64,000 nt of DNA from Liriodendron chinense (taxonomy: Eukaryota > Streptophyta > Magnoliopsida > Magnoliales > Magnoliaceae), in the NCBI GenBank assembly GCA_003013855.2, contig PVNU02000949.1, forward strand, positions 496,001-560,000, read 5' to 3'. Shown in pieces: positions 23,445-35,332 of the stretch. Made by a program: the position numbers and the translations under genes. The notes beneath the pieces are model-generated. The model saw only the letters and a list, made by a program, of their open reading frames with translations, made no database searches and had not been told where the DNA came from. Numbering within the stretch: the first letter of the stretch is position 1; each line of letters begins with the position of its first letter.

Positions 23445-24452
23445 TGATTTTGATTGTGATGGAAAGTTTGTGGCCTACCAATCATTCAAATGTGTTTTTT
23501 TTTTTTTTTTTTGTTCATCCATTTTTATAGCTCATTTTAGGTCACGATGCAAAAAATGAGGCAGTTCCAAATTTTAGGTGGACCACACTGTAGAACTCTA
23601 CAGTGGTGATCGAACGTTCACCATTAAAAGCTTCCTAGGCCCACTATAATGTTTATTTTCCATCCAATCTGTTAATTAGGTCACACAGACCTTGATGAAG
23701 GGAAAATGCAAATATCAGCTTTATCCAGAACTTTTGTAACCTCAAGAAGTTTTTAATGGTGGGCATTCAATCACCACCTTTGCTGTGGTGTGATCCACCC
23801 AAGATTTGGATCTGCCTTATGTTTTGGATCATTTCCTAAGACCAGCCAGTAAAGTGGATGGACTGGGCATACACATACACGATAGTGGGGTCTACGGAGA
23901 TTTTCTAGCGCAGCGCAGGAACTGGAATTGCATAGTTCTCTGTGACCTTGTGAACAGGTTGGATGACAGGTAAACATGACTGTGGGCTCTAAGAAAGTTA
24001 CAACTGTCCGTGTCATTAGCCCATTGTTTCCTGTGGTACTGTGGTCCACTTGGGTTTTGGATATGATTCAAGTTTGGGATCATGCCCTAAAATCAGGGGT
24101 AGAAACGGATGGACGGCGTGGATAAGACACATACATCATAGTTGCCCCCATGGAGCCCTGCCATCAGGTATGTCGGTGGTAGCGAGGTCACCACGCAATC
24201 CGCTGGCGAGTGGTAGAGAGAGTTTCCCGTTTCTGAAGAGGGGTAGAGAGGTTTCCGTTTGGGACTCGGATTCGGTAGTGACCCCTTCCGTGTTGAGCGT
24301 GTCTGGAAAAGATCTGCTGGCCCCACAAGAATGTATGTACTTTATCTACGCCATGCATCCATTTTGAAAGCTCATTTTAGGGCATTAGGTCAAAACTGAG
24401 GTAGATCTAAATCTCAGGTGGACCACACCAGATGAAATAGTTGTGATTGAAG
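23445..24452. repeat. Segmental duplication, copy B
   Basis: Partner of 21,098-22,150, offset about 2.3 kb, same orientation. It differs by a 19-bp T run near 23,500 and small indels. It ends abruptly at 'gttgtgattgaa', after which the sequences no longer match. Confidence 0.85.
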
Positions 24453-25210
24453 AGAAGGTCCCATGTTCAGAGTGGTCAATCTTTTGTAGGCCACTATTTG
24501 ATTAACTGTTTTATGAGCCATGAGAACTGTACATTATAAATATGTTTAATTAATATTTAGTTAGGATTTTATTAGCCAGTAATCTTGGATGGCAAGTAAC
24601 ATTCCTACTACCCAATTTTAGTTGGGCATTAGTTATTTTTGTCATTTATTTTACAGGCCACTTTTTAGGTACCGAACGATGTCTGATCAACATGTAATTG
24701 GGCTCTTTGAAATTTGCCAAGTTTTATTTTTTATTTTTTATTTTTATTTTTTTATTCTTTTTATTAAAAAAAAATAAAACGTGGCAAATTTCCAAGAACA
24801 TGAAATTTTAACTTTGTCTCATATGCTGAAGGCTAGTCTGTCTACGACAGAATTTAGGGGTGCTTTAGTCATTTTTATTATTATATCAAATTAAAATAGA
24901 TGAATAGGATTAAAATTAATTAATGGCAAGGCTTATCTTATGGTTTCTTTTCCTTTATACCTCTATACATAAGTTAAACTATTAAAACTAACTGGACCCA
25001 ACCCAAACCCTATTTGAATTTATGGATCTAGATCCAGATCCAATTTGAACCTGGTCATACCCAATTTTAAACCAATTCCATGAGGTGAGACCTAAACCCA
25101 ACCTGATTTATAATGGGTCCAGAAGATGGGATATATCCTGACCGATTAAGATCGGATTGGTTCCACCAAATGAATGTGAAGTCATTTAATTTATCCTCTG
25201 GCTACTTATG
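24453..25210. repeat. Gap, then F-box 3' flank repeat, unit 3 (24,950-25,210)
   Basis: 24,950-25,210 is the third copy of the flank described at 7,130 ('actggacccaaccc', 'atggatctagatccagatc', 'ccatgaggtgagacc'). 24,453-24,950 is AT-rich (with a T/A run at 24,725-24,775) and shows nothing that I recognise. Confidence 0.7.
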
Positions 25211-26742
25211 ATTCTTAATATGCAGGCACTGGGAAATATCATTATGGTACTTTATTTGCAGGCACTTGGAAATTGCATATGTACATCGCCAAGTCCCACT
25301 TCTAAAATCAGATTGATTATCCTGGCCTCTAATCGTGGACACAGCATGTCCTATTCATATAAGCTCAATTCTTACATATGGCATAACTTCAAAGCTAAAG
25401 CATAATAACAATAGGAAACATAAGTTAAATTGTGAGTCCTTTCTATTTCTGCAACCAGTGCTCATTTTAGACAGTATATATAGAAAGACTCATAGAAACT
25501 AAATCTGGAAAAGAGTTCCAATGTTTTATTCCTACAGGAAAAGTAATTGTGCATGAGAAGAGGCTTTTGGGAGTTGTTCCAATTTCTGACAAATTTCCAT
25601 TAATACTTCGGCTGGCTTATCATGTGCTATAGTAGCTATAGGTGATTGAATGGTCATTTTCTCTAGTACCAATGCATTTTTCAGAAAAAAAATTCACCAC
25701 CATCATTTCATTTTCCCACTTCTTGAGAATATATTCAGCCAGTTTACCGCTCTTCAACTCATAATCTATCACAATGTGGCTGTATATGTTGATAGTCTTG
25801 ATATGATGCACCAAACAAGGGAAAGATGTTTCTTGTAACTCCCAGTATCCCTTTTCGTTGGAAGAGTGACCATTTGTAAATATTTCTTCTTCCTGAAAAA
25901 TCAAGTGCATTAACTTGCTATTATAAACAAAATATTTTTTTTACAGACTCAACTAATTAAGTGAAAAATAAAAGAAGAAGAAAAGAAACACTAAGGTTGT
26001 GCTCCGATGAAAATGTGAATTGAATTTACCAACATTCAGCTCAAATATCAAGAGAAAATAACAAAAGTCAGTGACATTTCCTGATATTTGTAACAAGAAA
26101 ACCTGGCAACCATATTTGTTAAAGAAGTCTAACTCACAAGCATTGTATTTGCAATATCAAGCCTAGAACTTTAACATGAACCTGGAAGTGAATTGCAATT
26201 TGGTTATTTCCACTGGTTTAATAGTGGATTCATTCACATCCTAATTAGCTCAATAGTTGCCGTAAAAAGTTGAGATGTTTCTCTGCTAATCAATATTATA
26301 TAATAATAACACATATGGGTTTGAGCATAATGAAACATTTATTCAAAAGGCTTTAGAGAGAAATATTTTTTAAGCACATTTTATAACTACCTTTCTCCAT
26401 TCCACATGGGACTAAAGTAAAGTTGAGTACTTGAAGTTTAAGATAAAACAAAGGTTGAAATGTGATTCCTAATGCATAAAAAAAAATCCACAATAAAATT
26501 CTAGCCTTTGAATCTTATGCCATCGTTGTTTTACTGCAGACCCTTGTAATTCCTTTCATATCCAAACCTTTTTTGGCCACAAAATGAGGTTTGGGATCTG
26601 TCCGATTTAAAAATGGCCCATGCCCGGTTGGGGAAATCATATAAAATTTTTAGATTAGCTGACCCTGGCTCCACTTTTATGATGTGAAAACCTAAGAAAT
26701 TGTGCATATTCTTGAATTGAGAATTGTATAATACTTTAATAC

Positions 26743-27010
26743 CACTACGCCAAAATCGCATTTTTGCGACGGATTTTGCGACGGACATTGACCGTCGCAA
26801 AAATTGCTTGGTTTGACGACGGATCTAATCCGTCGTATTTGAAAATATTCCGTCGCTTTTGCGAAATTAAGGCGGGATTTCGTCGCGGGATTTACCGACG
26901 AACATAGTTCGTCGCAAAATTTTAATTTCCGACGGACTTAGCCCGTCGCTATTTAACGACGGAGTTAGCCCGTCGCTAATTCCAGCTCGAAAAGATGCCC
27001 CCCAAATAAG
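26743..27010. repeat. CACTA-1 left subterminal repeat array
   Basis: The core GCGACGGA or TCCGTCGC (with CGACGG variants) occurs many times in both orientations, e.g. 'gcgacggattttgcgacgg', 'accgtcgcaaaaattgc', 'gacgacggatctaatccgt'. Subterminal arrays of short motifs are where CACTA transposases bind. The array stops at about 27,010. Confidence 0.85.
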
Positions 27011-28384
27011 GTCCGTCGGAAAATAAAATTTAAGAAAAATGAGATATTGAAAAAAACTGATATTTTTTAAAAATTAAAAAATTTGATATTTAAAATAACA
27101 GATTTAGTAATTTGAAAGAAAATGTTAAGAGATTTTAAAAACAAAATTGAGAAATTTGAATAAAATTAATATGTTTGAAATTTCTTTTCAAAATTTCACA
27201 AAATTAAACATTTTGAAAAAGAAAATTGTGAAGTTAAAAAAGAAATTTGTGATTTTCAAACAAAAAAAGTTGAGAGGTTTGAAAATAAATTAACAATTTT
27301 TTAGTAAAATTGAGATTTAGAAAAATAATAAGATTCAAAAAATTGAGATTTAAAAAAAAAAATGACCATTTGAAAAAAGTTGAGAAGTTCGAATAAAATT
27401 GATAAGTTCGTAAAAAAATTGAAATTTTTATAAAGAAATTAAGATTTTGTATTTCGAAAAAATTAAGAAGTTTGATTAAAAAAATGATATTTTCAAAAGA
27501 AATAAAAGTTGAAATATTTGATAAAAAAAAGAAGAGAGATTTTACCGGTTTTGAAAAAAAATGTTGGAAAAAAATTGTGGTTTAAATAAAAGCGAGAAAT
27601 TTGAAATGAGTGGGCCAAATTTATTGGTGGATATTTATTGGATAGTTGAAAATGAAAAATTACACTCATTCAGTTAACTGGTTATCAGATTGGTTTATGC
27701 ATACATACATGTTCATTGGTGCAAAAAATGAAGGCCCTAATATAATGATGTTAATTAATTGCAAGGAAAATTTATAATGATGAGATTGATCAAATTCTAT
27801 GATCAAGTCATCCTAAACTTGATCTGAATGGTCAGATATGTTTAGAACGTGGTAATTATTATTGAAAACAAAATTAAGCCCGAATCATATCCGTATAAAA
27901 GACTCTTTAAATGTGTACAATCAATTTGTCTAGAGCTAGACAAATTTTGGACAATCTGATTGGTCCAAATTGAAAAGTAAATGACTTTAGATGTTTAGAT
28001 TAAATTTCACTCAAATCTAATGGTTAGGTTACAAGATATGGCCCATCATTGATCAATTTTATCTATTTAGTATCTTTCTCATCTTAAACTTGATCAGGGC
28101 AAGTGACCAGTCAAATCAAAGTTATTGATGAATATAATAGAGTGAATGGATTAGATTTCCAAATTAGGCCAAATTTTTAGGTCCAAATTGCGCTGTAACT
28201 TGTTGACCTCATGAAAACCTAATAAATGTATAGTCATTGGACCCCAAACTCTAATCTAGCCATTGAGAATTTGATCTTTTCTAATATTTTCTATTGCATC
28301 TTAAAATGATATAAAAGAACATATGGATGGATTAGATATACATAAAATATATTAGATGGATTGGTTAGTGACAGGGTCACCAGT
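27011..28384. other. AT-rich low-complexity filler in CACTA-1, then unassigned
   Basis: 27,020-27,600 is almost entirely A/T with a loose repeated phrase of the type 'aaattgagaagtttga', probably a decayed short tandem repeat. 27,600-28,384 is more complex but I recognise nothing in it. Confidence 0.6.
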
Positions 28385-28855
28385 CAATGCCAAGTGATCG
28401 GTGCTCTGTGGGCCCCACCATGATGAATGTGTTTCATCCACTCTATCCATACATTTTCGTAAATCATTTTATGGTATGAGCCCAAATTTGAGGTAGATCC
28501 AAATCTCAAGTGGACCACATCACAAGAAACAATTTTAATTGAACACCCACTGTTAAAACTTATTGAGGGCCACGGAAGTTTTGGAACAAGCTGATATTTG
28601 TTTTTTACCTATATCCAGGTCTGTATGACCTAATTAAGAGGTTGGATGTCAAATAATTAATATAGTGGGCCCTACGAGGTTTTTAATGGTGGACATTCAA
28701 TCAATACTATTTTCCTGTGGTGTGGTCCACCTGAGATTTAGATTTGACTCATTTATTGGATCAAGCACTAAAACAATCTTCAGAAATGGCTCGACAGTGT
28801 GGATAAAACACATACGTCATGGAGGGGCCCACAAAGCACCGGCCAGTGGCCCCAT
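28385..28855. mobile_element. Foldback element within CACTA-1, copy a
   Basis: Left arm: 'gtgctctgtgggccccacc', 'gtagatccaaatctcaagt'. Right arm: 'aatggtggacattcaatca', 'gtggtgtggtccacctgag', 'catacgtcatggaggggc'. The inner order is the standard hairpin layout. Confidence 0.7.
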
Positions 28856-28865
28856 AGCCAAGGGG

Positions 28866-29396
28866 TGCGAATTAGGTATTACCCCAGGAACAGCTTAGTG
28901 GGTGTTACCCTAACCGTGTGGGGCCCATCTTGTTGTAGTTTTTATATATCAACACCGTCTATCTCTTTTTTCATATCATTTTAGGATGTGATCCAAAATC
29001 CTAAGAAGATCCAAATCTTAGGTGGACCATATCACTAGAAACAGTGATGTATAACCATTAAAAACGTTTTGTGGGCCACAAAAGTTTTAGATCAATCTGA
29101 TCTTTATATTTTCCCTTCATCAAGACTTTATTGACATTATCAAGAGCTTGGATTGCAAATAAACATTACAAAAACCTTACGATGGGCTCTTTGGAATTTT
29201 TAATGGTGGGGCACTCAATCACACTATTTCTAGTGTTATGGTCCACTTGAAATTTGGATCTACATAATTTTTGGAAAATCATCCTAAAATGGGCCGTAGA
29301 AACAGATGGACGGCATGGATATACAAAATATCATCCATGTGGGCCATACGCTGGGGGTAACACCCACTCAGTTGTTCCCGGGTGACACCTAATTCA
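28866..29396. mobile_element. Foldback element within CACTA-1, copy b
   Basis: The ends are GCGAATTAGGTATTACCCC (28,867) and, reverse-complemented, GTGAATTAGGTGTCACCCG (to about 29,396), followed in both arms by 'gaaca', 'gtgggtgttaccc' and 'tggcccac' or 'tggggccca'. Arms exceed 150 bp. A subfamily variant with its own terminal sequence. Confidence 0.75.
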
Positions 29397-29424
29397 CGCT
29401 GGCGCAGATTGCGTCAGTACTATG

Positions 29425-29890
29425 TGGGGCTCACCGTGCTGAGTAAACTCTGTGGGGCCCTCCGTGATTTATGTATTTTATCCACTCTGTTCATCCATCT
29501 TAACAGATAATTTTAGGTATGGTGCCAAAAAAGAAGCATATCAAAATCTAAAGTGGACCACACCACAGGGAAAGTGTGAACTGAATATATACCATTGAAA
29601 AATTATAGGGGGACACAGAAGTTTTGGATCAAGCTGATATTTGTGTTTTTCCCTTCATCCATGTTCATGTGATCTTATGAACAGGTTGGATGACAAATAA
29701 ACATCAATGTGGGGCCACTTGAGGTTTGGATATGCTTAAATCATTATTCCCACTGTTTCCCATGGCATGGTCCACTTGAGGTTTGGATATGCTTAAATTT
29801 TGGGTTCAACCACTAAAATGAACTGGAAAAACATATGGACGGAATAGATAAAGCACATGCATTCTAGGTGGGCCCAATTGAGTTTAGTCC
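29425..29890. mobile_element. Foldback element within CACTA-1, copy c
   Basis: Left arm: 'ctgtggggccctccgtgat', 'ttatccactctgttcatcc'. Right arm: 'ggcatggtccacttgaggt', 'atatggacggaatagat', 'attctaggtgggccc'. A short internal duplication repeats 'ccacttgaggtttggatat' at about 29,725 and 29,770. Confidence 0.65.
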
Positions 29891-29984
29891 GCATGGTAAG
29901 ACGGTGCAATCCGATTAACCCATCCCCTTACCCTAAAAAAATCCCCAAATCCTCATTCCCTCCTCTCAATCGTCTCCCGCCCCT

Positions 29985-30143
29985 CCTCTCTCTCTCTCTC
30001 TCTCTCTCCCCAAAAATTGCCATTGCAGCTTCCAAGCTTCGACGCCTCCCATCCCCGCTCCCGTTGCAGCTTCCAAGCTTCGACGCCTCCCATCCCCGCT
30101 CCCGTTGCAGCTTCCAAGCTTCGACGCCATTGCAGCTGGTATG

Positions 30144-30181
<38 letters not shown>
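29985..30181. repeat. 41-bp minisatellite bracketed by CT microsatellites
   Basis: 'ttgcagcttccaagcttcga' starts at 30,023, 30,064 and 30,105, a 41-bp unit present about 2.6 times. CT runs lie at 29,985-30,009 and 30,147-30,181. It is C-rich and strand-biased, resembling a gene 5' leader. The plus-strand PPR fragment starts 75 bp downstream, so it may be the captured promoter/leader of that gene. Confidence 0.75.
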
Positions 30182-30182
<1 letters not shown>

Positions 30183-30254
30183 AAAAACATAAAATCTCTA
30201 TTGATTGCACAGTCGAGTCATGGTTCGGAGTCCCATCCGCCTGAGAATCAAAAG

Positions 30255-30600
30255 TTTGATTCATTGCAAAATGTTTGATGAAATGCCGGAGCGGAATGTC
30301 ATTTCCTGAACTGCTATGGTTGGTGGGTATGTGAATTGGGGAATGTTGGTGCCACCAAAGACATGTTCGAAGAAATGCCAGAGAAAAAAATGCAGTATCA
30401 TGGACAGTTATGATTGTCGAGTGTGAGAAGTGTAGAGATGTAAAAAGTGCCCATTGGGTGTTTGCTGTAGTGCCTCTACGGGTATTACACTTCGTGGGCA
30501 GCCATGTTCACGTGCTATATGTAGAATGGGTTCTCGAAAGAAAGCAATACAGACGATGCAAAGGCTCATGAGGTGGCATTGGTAGCTGTGATTTGACTGT
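30255..30600 (+). pseudogene. PPR protein fragment captured by CACTA-1
   Basis: Plus-strand frames contain consecutive pentatricopeptide-type units: KMFDEMPERNVIS, AMVGGYVNWG, KDMFEEMPEK, AVSWTVMIVE, VKSAHWVF, and a final TSWAAMFTCY with NGFSKE. These are the FDEMPERNVVSW-style motifs of PLS-class PPR proteins, which bind organellar RNA. Breaks: TGA where Trp is expected (about 30,307), a one-base shift near 30,390, another shift near 30,480 and a TAG near 30,520. No organelle-targeting start is placed. Only a few repeats remain of a protein that is normally 500 residues or more. Confidence 0.75.
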
Positions 30601-31698
30601 GAGGCCCACCTTGGTGTATGTGTCCTACATCCATGCCGTCCATCCTTAGAGGTGCAGTCTGAGCCCATATTGAGGTCTATCTGTTGGATAGTCTTTTGAG
30701 AAACTCTCAACTAAAAACTATGGTATATCCTCTGGTGTGTTTGAATGCATCAAATATCATGATATTTTGCACCAAATTAGACTGATTAATCATGAAATTT
30801 CTGCAAACAAACACATCCAATATATTACTAAAATGAGATGAACTCATTTTTCCACAGCTACCAAACAGGGCCTGACTCAGTGGAAAACAAATTCCGAAGT
30901 CTCCATGAATTCATTCCCCCCCATAATCATCATCATCATCATCATCATCTTAGCCATGCTCCCATAAATGTGGGGTTAGCTTTTAAATGGAAGATTTGGT
31001 AAAGGTTCTACAATATGCTGCCACCAGACATCCATCTACCTCTTTTACCAGGCTTCTAGGAACCAACCATGGCCGAGGATCACATCAGCCCAACTATTAT
31101 ATCCACGGCCTGGCTCATTGACAATACTTCTAGGGACGTCAGGAGACCGGACCTAATCGAAATTTTGATTTCACATGGCTTCGGCCTGGCTCATTGACAG
31201 CCCCAACCATTTCTAACTGTTTCTTTAAAGTTAAAACTGGAGATCGCTTCGGAATATTGTTAACCAAGCAGTGTGGTTTTCTTAGCTTTAACTTTTCAGA
31301 AAGCATCTTAAAGTAGTTTTCGAAGAATGCAGAGGTAATTGATAAAATATTCCGGCCCTGTCTGGTAGTTGCCTGAAATGAGTTCCATCTCATTTTATTT
31401 AACTGTAATTTTTTATTAGAGATATGGTTCTTTAATACATAGTGAGTTCACATTAACAATAATTCTGTATTGGAGATTAGGAATCTCTAAAACATAATTA
31501 TTGCTAATGAAATGAGATTAATTCATTTTTAGACATGTAGCATACAGGGTCAAAACTGTTAGCAGAATCCATGGCTATAGATCAATCGAATTAACAGCCA
31601 CAAGTGTCAAATTTTCAGATTTTGGAATTCAGAGGACTTTGTTTGTTCTACCGAGTGGCAGGAAATGTTCCAGAGAGTCCCAATTTATACAAAATACC

Positions 31699-32532
31699 TG
31701 ATAGGAGTTCATGAGCAGCTGTGTGGTCTCTTTTGCTAGAATTTCCACCATCATAGCTTTCACCAAACATGGTTTTCTGCTGCCCAGAGCCCTTCACTTG
31801 AAGGGCAGACTTCCTCAGTAGAGCATCTGCATTTCTCTTACTGGCAGCTTTAGGTTCCTCTGCATCATCCTCTCCTTTGGAAAAGATCGATGGGCTGGCC
31901 CAACCGGTCGCATTTGCATCTCCTTTACTTTTCCTTGCAAACTTCAAGAGCCTCTTCAATCCTTTGGGCGACTCCTTCTGATAGACCATTGCTGGAGGAT
32001 TTTCAGCATTGCCCCACTCTATTATCTCTGGCTCACCACTGTCAGCTTGCATTTGTGATGGACCAGTGTCACCGGATGGCGGCAGTTCCTAGTGGTCTAT
32101 TTCTACCCAGGCAGCAGATGAGATACCTGAATCCTCGTCAGCTTGGATTTCTTCTACAGGATATTGTACAGGAAATTCTACTGTCTTTGTGAAGTTGTCA
32201 TCAGCTTCCGCAGAAAATTGTTCAGGAGTCTCTGCATTTTCACATTTTGGATTGCTGTCTACCGATATCTCTAATTCCATGTCTCCAACTACTGGTTCCT
32301 GGGCTATGTCATCACCAGGTGCCAGCTCAGTCATTGTTTCGGTTGTTGCAGCTACCACATCATTTTCTTGAGGTTGTATCAGATTACCACTGTTTTTTGA
32401 AGATTCATCGGACTGAGAAGTTTTTGCCTTGACAACAACAGGACCAACACCTGGACCTATTCCAGTGCCTTTCCGTAGGAAAGGCTTCGACTCCAATGGC
32501 ACCACAGTAACCATATGTGCGAAAAATTCCAT
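31699..32532 (-). pseudogene. COP1-interacting protein 7 (CIP7)-like fragment captured by CACTA-1
   Basis: Two minus-strand open stretches, 32,532-32,089 and 32,052-31,699, lie in the same frame separated by a TAG at 32,089-32,091. Readable blocks are ESKPFLRKGTGIGPGVGPVV, then EIIEWGNAENPPAMVYQ, KGLKRLLKFARKSKGDANAT and GEDDAEEPKAASKRNADALL. I recognise these as the C-terminal part of plant CIP7-like proteins, nuclear factors tied to COP1 and light signalling. The right-hand end stops at a GT splice donor after 'cctatcag' (about 31,698), so genomic DNA with intron was captured. The N-terminal half and the last exon are absent. The identification is from memory of the family, not a search. 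Confidence 0.65.
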
Positions 32533-33087
32533 TATAATCTACAATTGTGCCTCACGTCCACATGTCTCAATGTGCCTAATATATACAAGAGCCATTGCTT
32601 GTCTAAACAATGGTGTTTGACAAACAACAGAAACTACAACAAAATAGTCCATTCATACAAGCATGTTCAAATACCCTTGGCTGGACAGATGTGTTCAAAA
32701 AGTTCCATTCGAACACAACTTTGATGGTAACTAGACAGACCCTTATTCCCCCCTCCCCCCTTTTATGTAGCAGTACCAAAGTGGCAGTTGTCCAGCCTCA
32801 GGGCTTAACAAGGTGCGATTAGCATATGGGAAGGTATGGGAAACAGAATCAGCATCATGCAGGATTCTGTTGTCCATGCCTTCTGCTTTTTGGCAGTACT
32901 GGACCATGCTGATGTCGGGAACTTCCAAGCATACCCTTAGATATAGCTAGAGGACGATCAACATTCAGAATTCTCCTTCTCTAGCAGGACCATTCCAGTT
33001 TATCACATTGTACATTTGTACCATAGATGTTTTTGATGCAACGCATGATTACAACTGAATAGATTCCACATGACATTTTGTTTCCAG

Positions 33088-35332
33088 ATCTTCCACCAGA
33101 CCAGAAACCATTAGACTGGTATACTAGAATGAAAATAGCTACCGGTGCTGCCAAAGGTTTGGAGTATTTGCATGAGAAGGCCAACCCACCTGTCATTTAC
33201 CGTGATCTGAAAGCATCTAACATTTTGCTCGACGAACAATTCAATCCAAAACTATCAGATTTTGGGCTTGCTAAGCTCGGTCCAGTCGGAGATAAGACCC
33301 ACGTCTCCTCGAGAGTGATGGGGACCTATGGCTATTGTGCACCTGAGTATGCAAGAACGAGTCAGCTGACGGTGAAATCAGATGTATACAGCTTTGGAGT
33401 TGTTTTGCTGGAGCTAATCACAGGGAGAAGAGCCATTGACACTACCAGGCCTACTGAGGAACAGAACCTAGCTACTTGGGTAATTTCTCTCCTCTATCTT
33501 TCCATTACATGCAATGTTTTTCCGACTTGCCATGAACTTGATTGTGCATTGCCTGCCCCTTAAAAACCCAAAATTGCTACATGTTCATACAGATATATTA
33601 CGAGATTTTAAAACTTGCTATTGCATGAAATTCAGTTCATAAATGCGTAAGAAAAAGTAAGAGATGTTTCACAGAATTATATGAATAGTGTGTATAAATG
33701 ATGGTAAGTTACAAGAACTAAAGGTATTCTTTTCTCCTAACGTCTGTGTCGGCGAGCTTCAGACATGGGTTTTGTAATGTAGTTTGAGATTTGCATCTTG
33801 TTAGAATGATTTTGTTCTAAGCGAACTGGATTATGAGAAGCTACAGATACAACTTTTGTACTCAAGTCTAAAGGCCATACCCAAGACATACAATCATATC
33901 CACATAACATAGCTGGGAAGCTTATGTGAGCTTTTCAATTGATTTTTGGGGATGCTCTCACTGTTTGACCGTTCAATGCCTCTGTGCTGTCGTCAATCAT
34001 ATGATCCGTTCATCTTTAGAAGCTTACCATGCTTCATCTGCTGCTTAAATTTTAAAACTGAAAGCTATCTAACTCTTCAGCATGTATATGGATGTATCCG
34101 ATCAATTGGATGGTATAGCCACTATCCATTTTGTTTCAGGAAGATATGAAATAAAAGGAATTATGAAATTGGACACATTCAGTGTCACCACCACCCATCA
34201 TCATGGCTTTTTTTGGATTAGACCAAACACCTATGATTTCAGATTGATGTTGTTTTGGATAAAAATCCATAAAGTCGGGATTCCACCCAATGTGCAAACA
34301 GGCCATAGGTCCTGTTTTGAGGTATATCATGTGATCGTACATCGTAATTGCGGTGTTTTCCCCTTATGCATGTACTTAGTGTCCGATGTCACAGCTTAAG
34401 TGCTTCCCCCAAGTATAGACCATGTGGCACTTGCACTCACAGTGCCACCATTTGCACTCGCAGTCACATCATGGATGAGTCACCCTGTGGCCCAAGTGTA
34501 GCCAAGGTACTAGGAAAATGAGAGCACACAACAGGATTGAAGTGAATAATGCTTCAACTACTCAAAGAGCTCCAAAGCTTACAACTTTCTGAAGTGAGAA
34601 CTAGGACTCGTCTTCCTTATCTAGAGCTAAGAACCTTCTAGTTGCTTTACATGGATGGCTAATGTGGCAATCATTCGATAGCGAGGAATGCTCTACGAAC
34701 CCTCTAGACTATTCTACACTGCTTTTTTTACAAAACACATGAGAAATTTAGAACATTCCAGAGACCTCTAGACTAAAGTACATAATTCTAGCTCGCTTCA
34801 GAATTCTCTGCAATTTTTTATAAGCTATATACATAGCCTCTGATGTATAAGAAGAATGCGAATCCTTTAACATACAAGAAGAATACGAATGATTTATCCT
34901 CTTGCAAATGTCATGTCTGCAACACTGAGATCTTATTTTTTCTTACAGGCTCAACCCATTTTCAAAGACCCGAAGAGGTTCCCGGAGTTGGCCGACCCGC
35001 TCCTTCAAGGGGACTTCCCAATGAGAGGCCTTAATCAAGCAGTCGCTGTCTCTGCCATGTGTCTCCAAGAGGAGGCCATACTCCGCCCCTTGATCACCGA
35101 CGTCGTCACTGCCCTCAACTTCCTCGCAACAGCTCCATCAGATGGAGGGACCACTGTTCCTCTGCCAGCTCCCTCTCCACCGAGCCAAGAGAGAATGACG
35201 AGTGACGACGATCATGAGAAAGGTGGAGAGAGCATGGACGAGCGCCAGCGGGCTGTCGCGGAGGCCATGGAGTGGGGTTCGAATTCAAGAGAACTCCACA
35301 TGAGATCTCAAGGAGGGAGCAGCAATTTGTAA
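33088..35332 (+). pseudogene. Receptor-like cytoplasmic kinase (PBL27/PBS1-like) C-lobe fragment captured by CACTA-1
   Basis: Two exons remain open: 33,088-33,479 (acceptor TTTCCAG, donor GTAATT) and 34,949-35,332 (acceptor CTTACAG, stop TAA), about 257 residues. The catalytic loop reads YRDLKASNILLD (RD type). The activation segment starts DFGLAKLG and includes MGTYGYCAPEYA, followed by SDVYSFGVVLLELITGRRAI. After the intron come DPKRFPELADPLLQGDFPMR and AVAVSAMCLQEEAILRPLI, with a Ser/Pro and acidic tail. This is RLCK subfamily VII, membrane-associated kinases acting below immune and other receptors. The glycine loop, the ATP-binding lysine and all N-lobe exons are missing upstream (that position holds unrelated sequence), so it cannot be an active kinase. 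The open frame itself has no stop or shift. Confidence 0.82.

Noticed and set aside
29953..30264. Arg/Glu-repeat open frames on the minus strand
   Set aside because: They are translations of the CT runs and of the 41-bp repeat, antisense to the PPR fragment.
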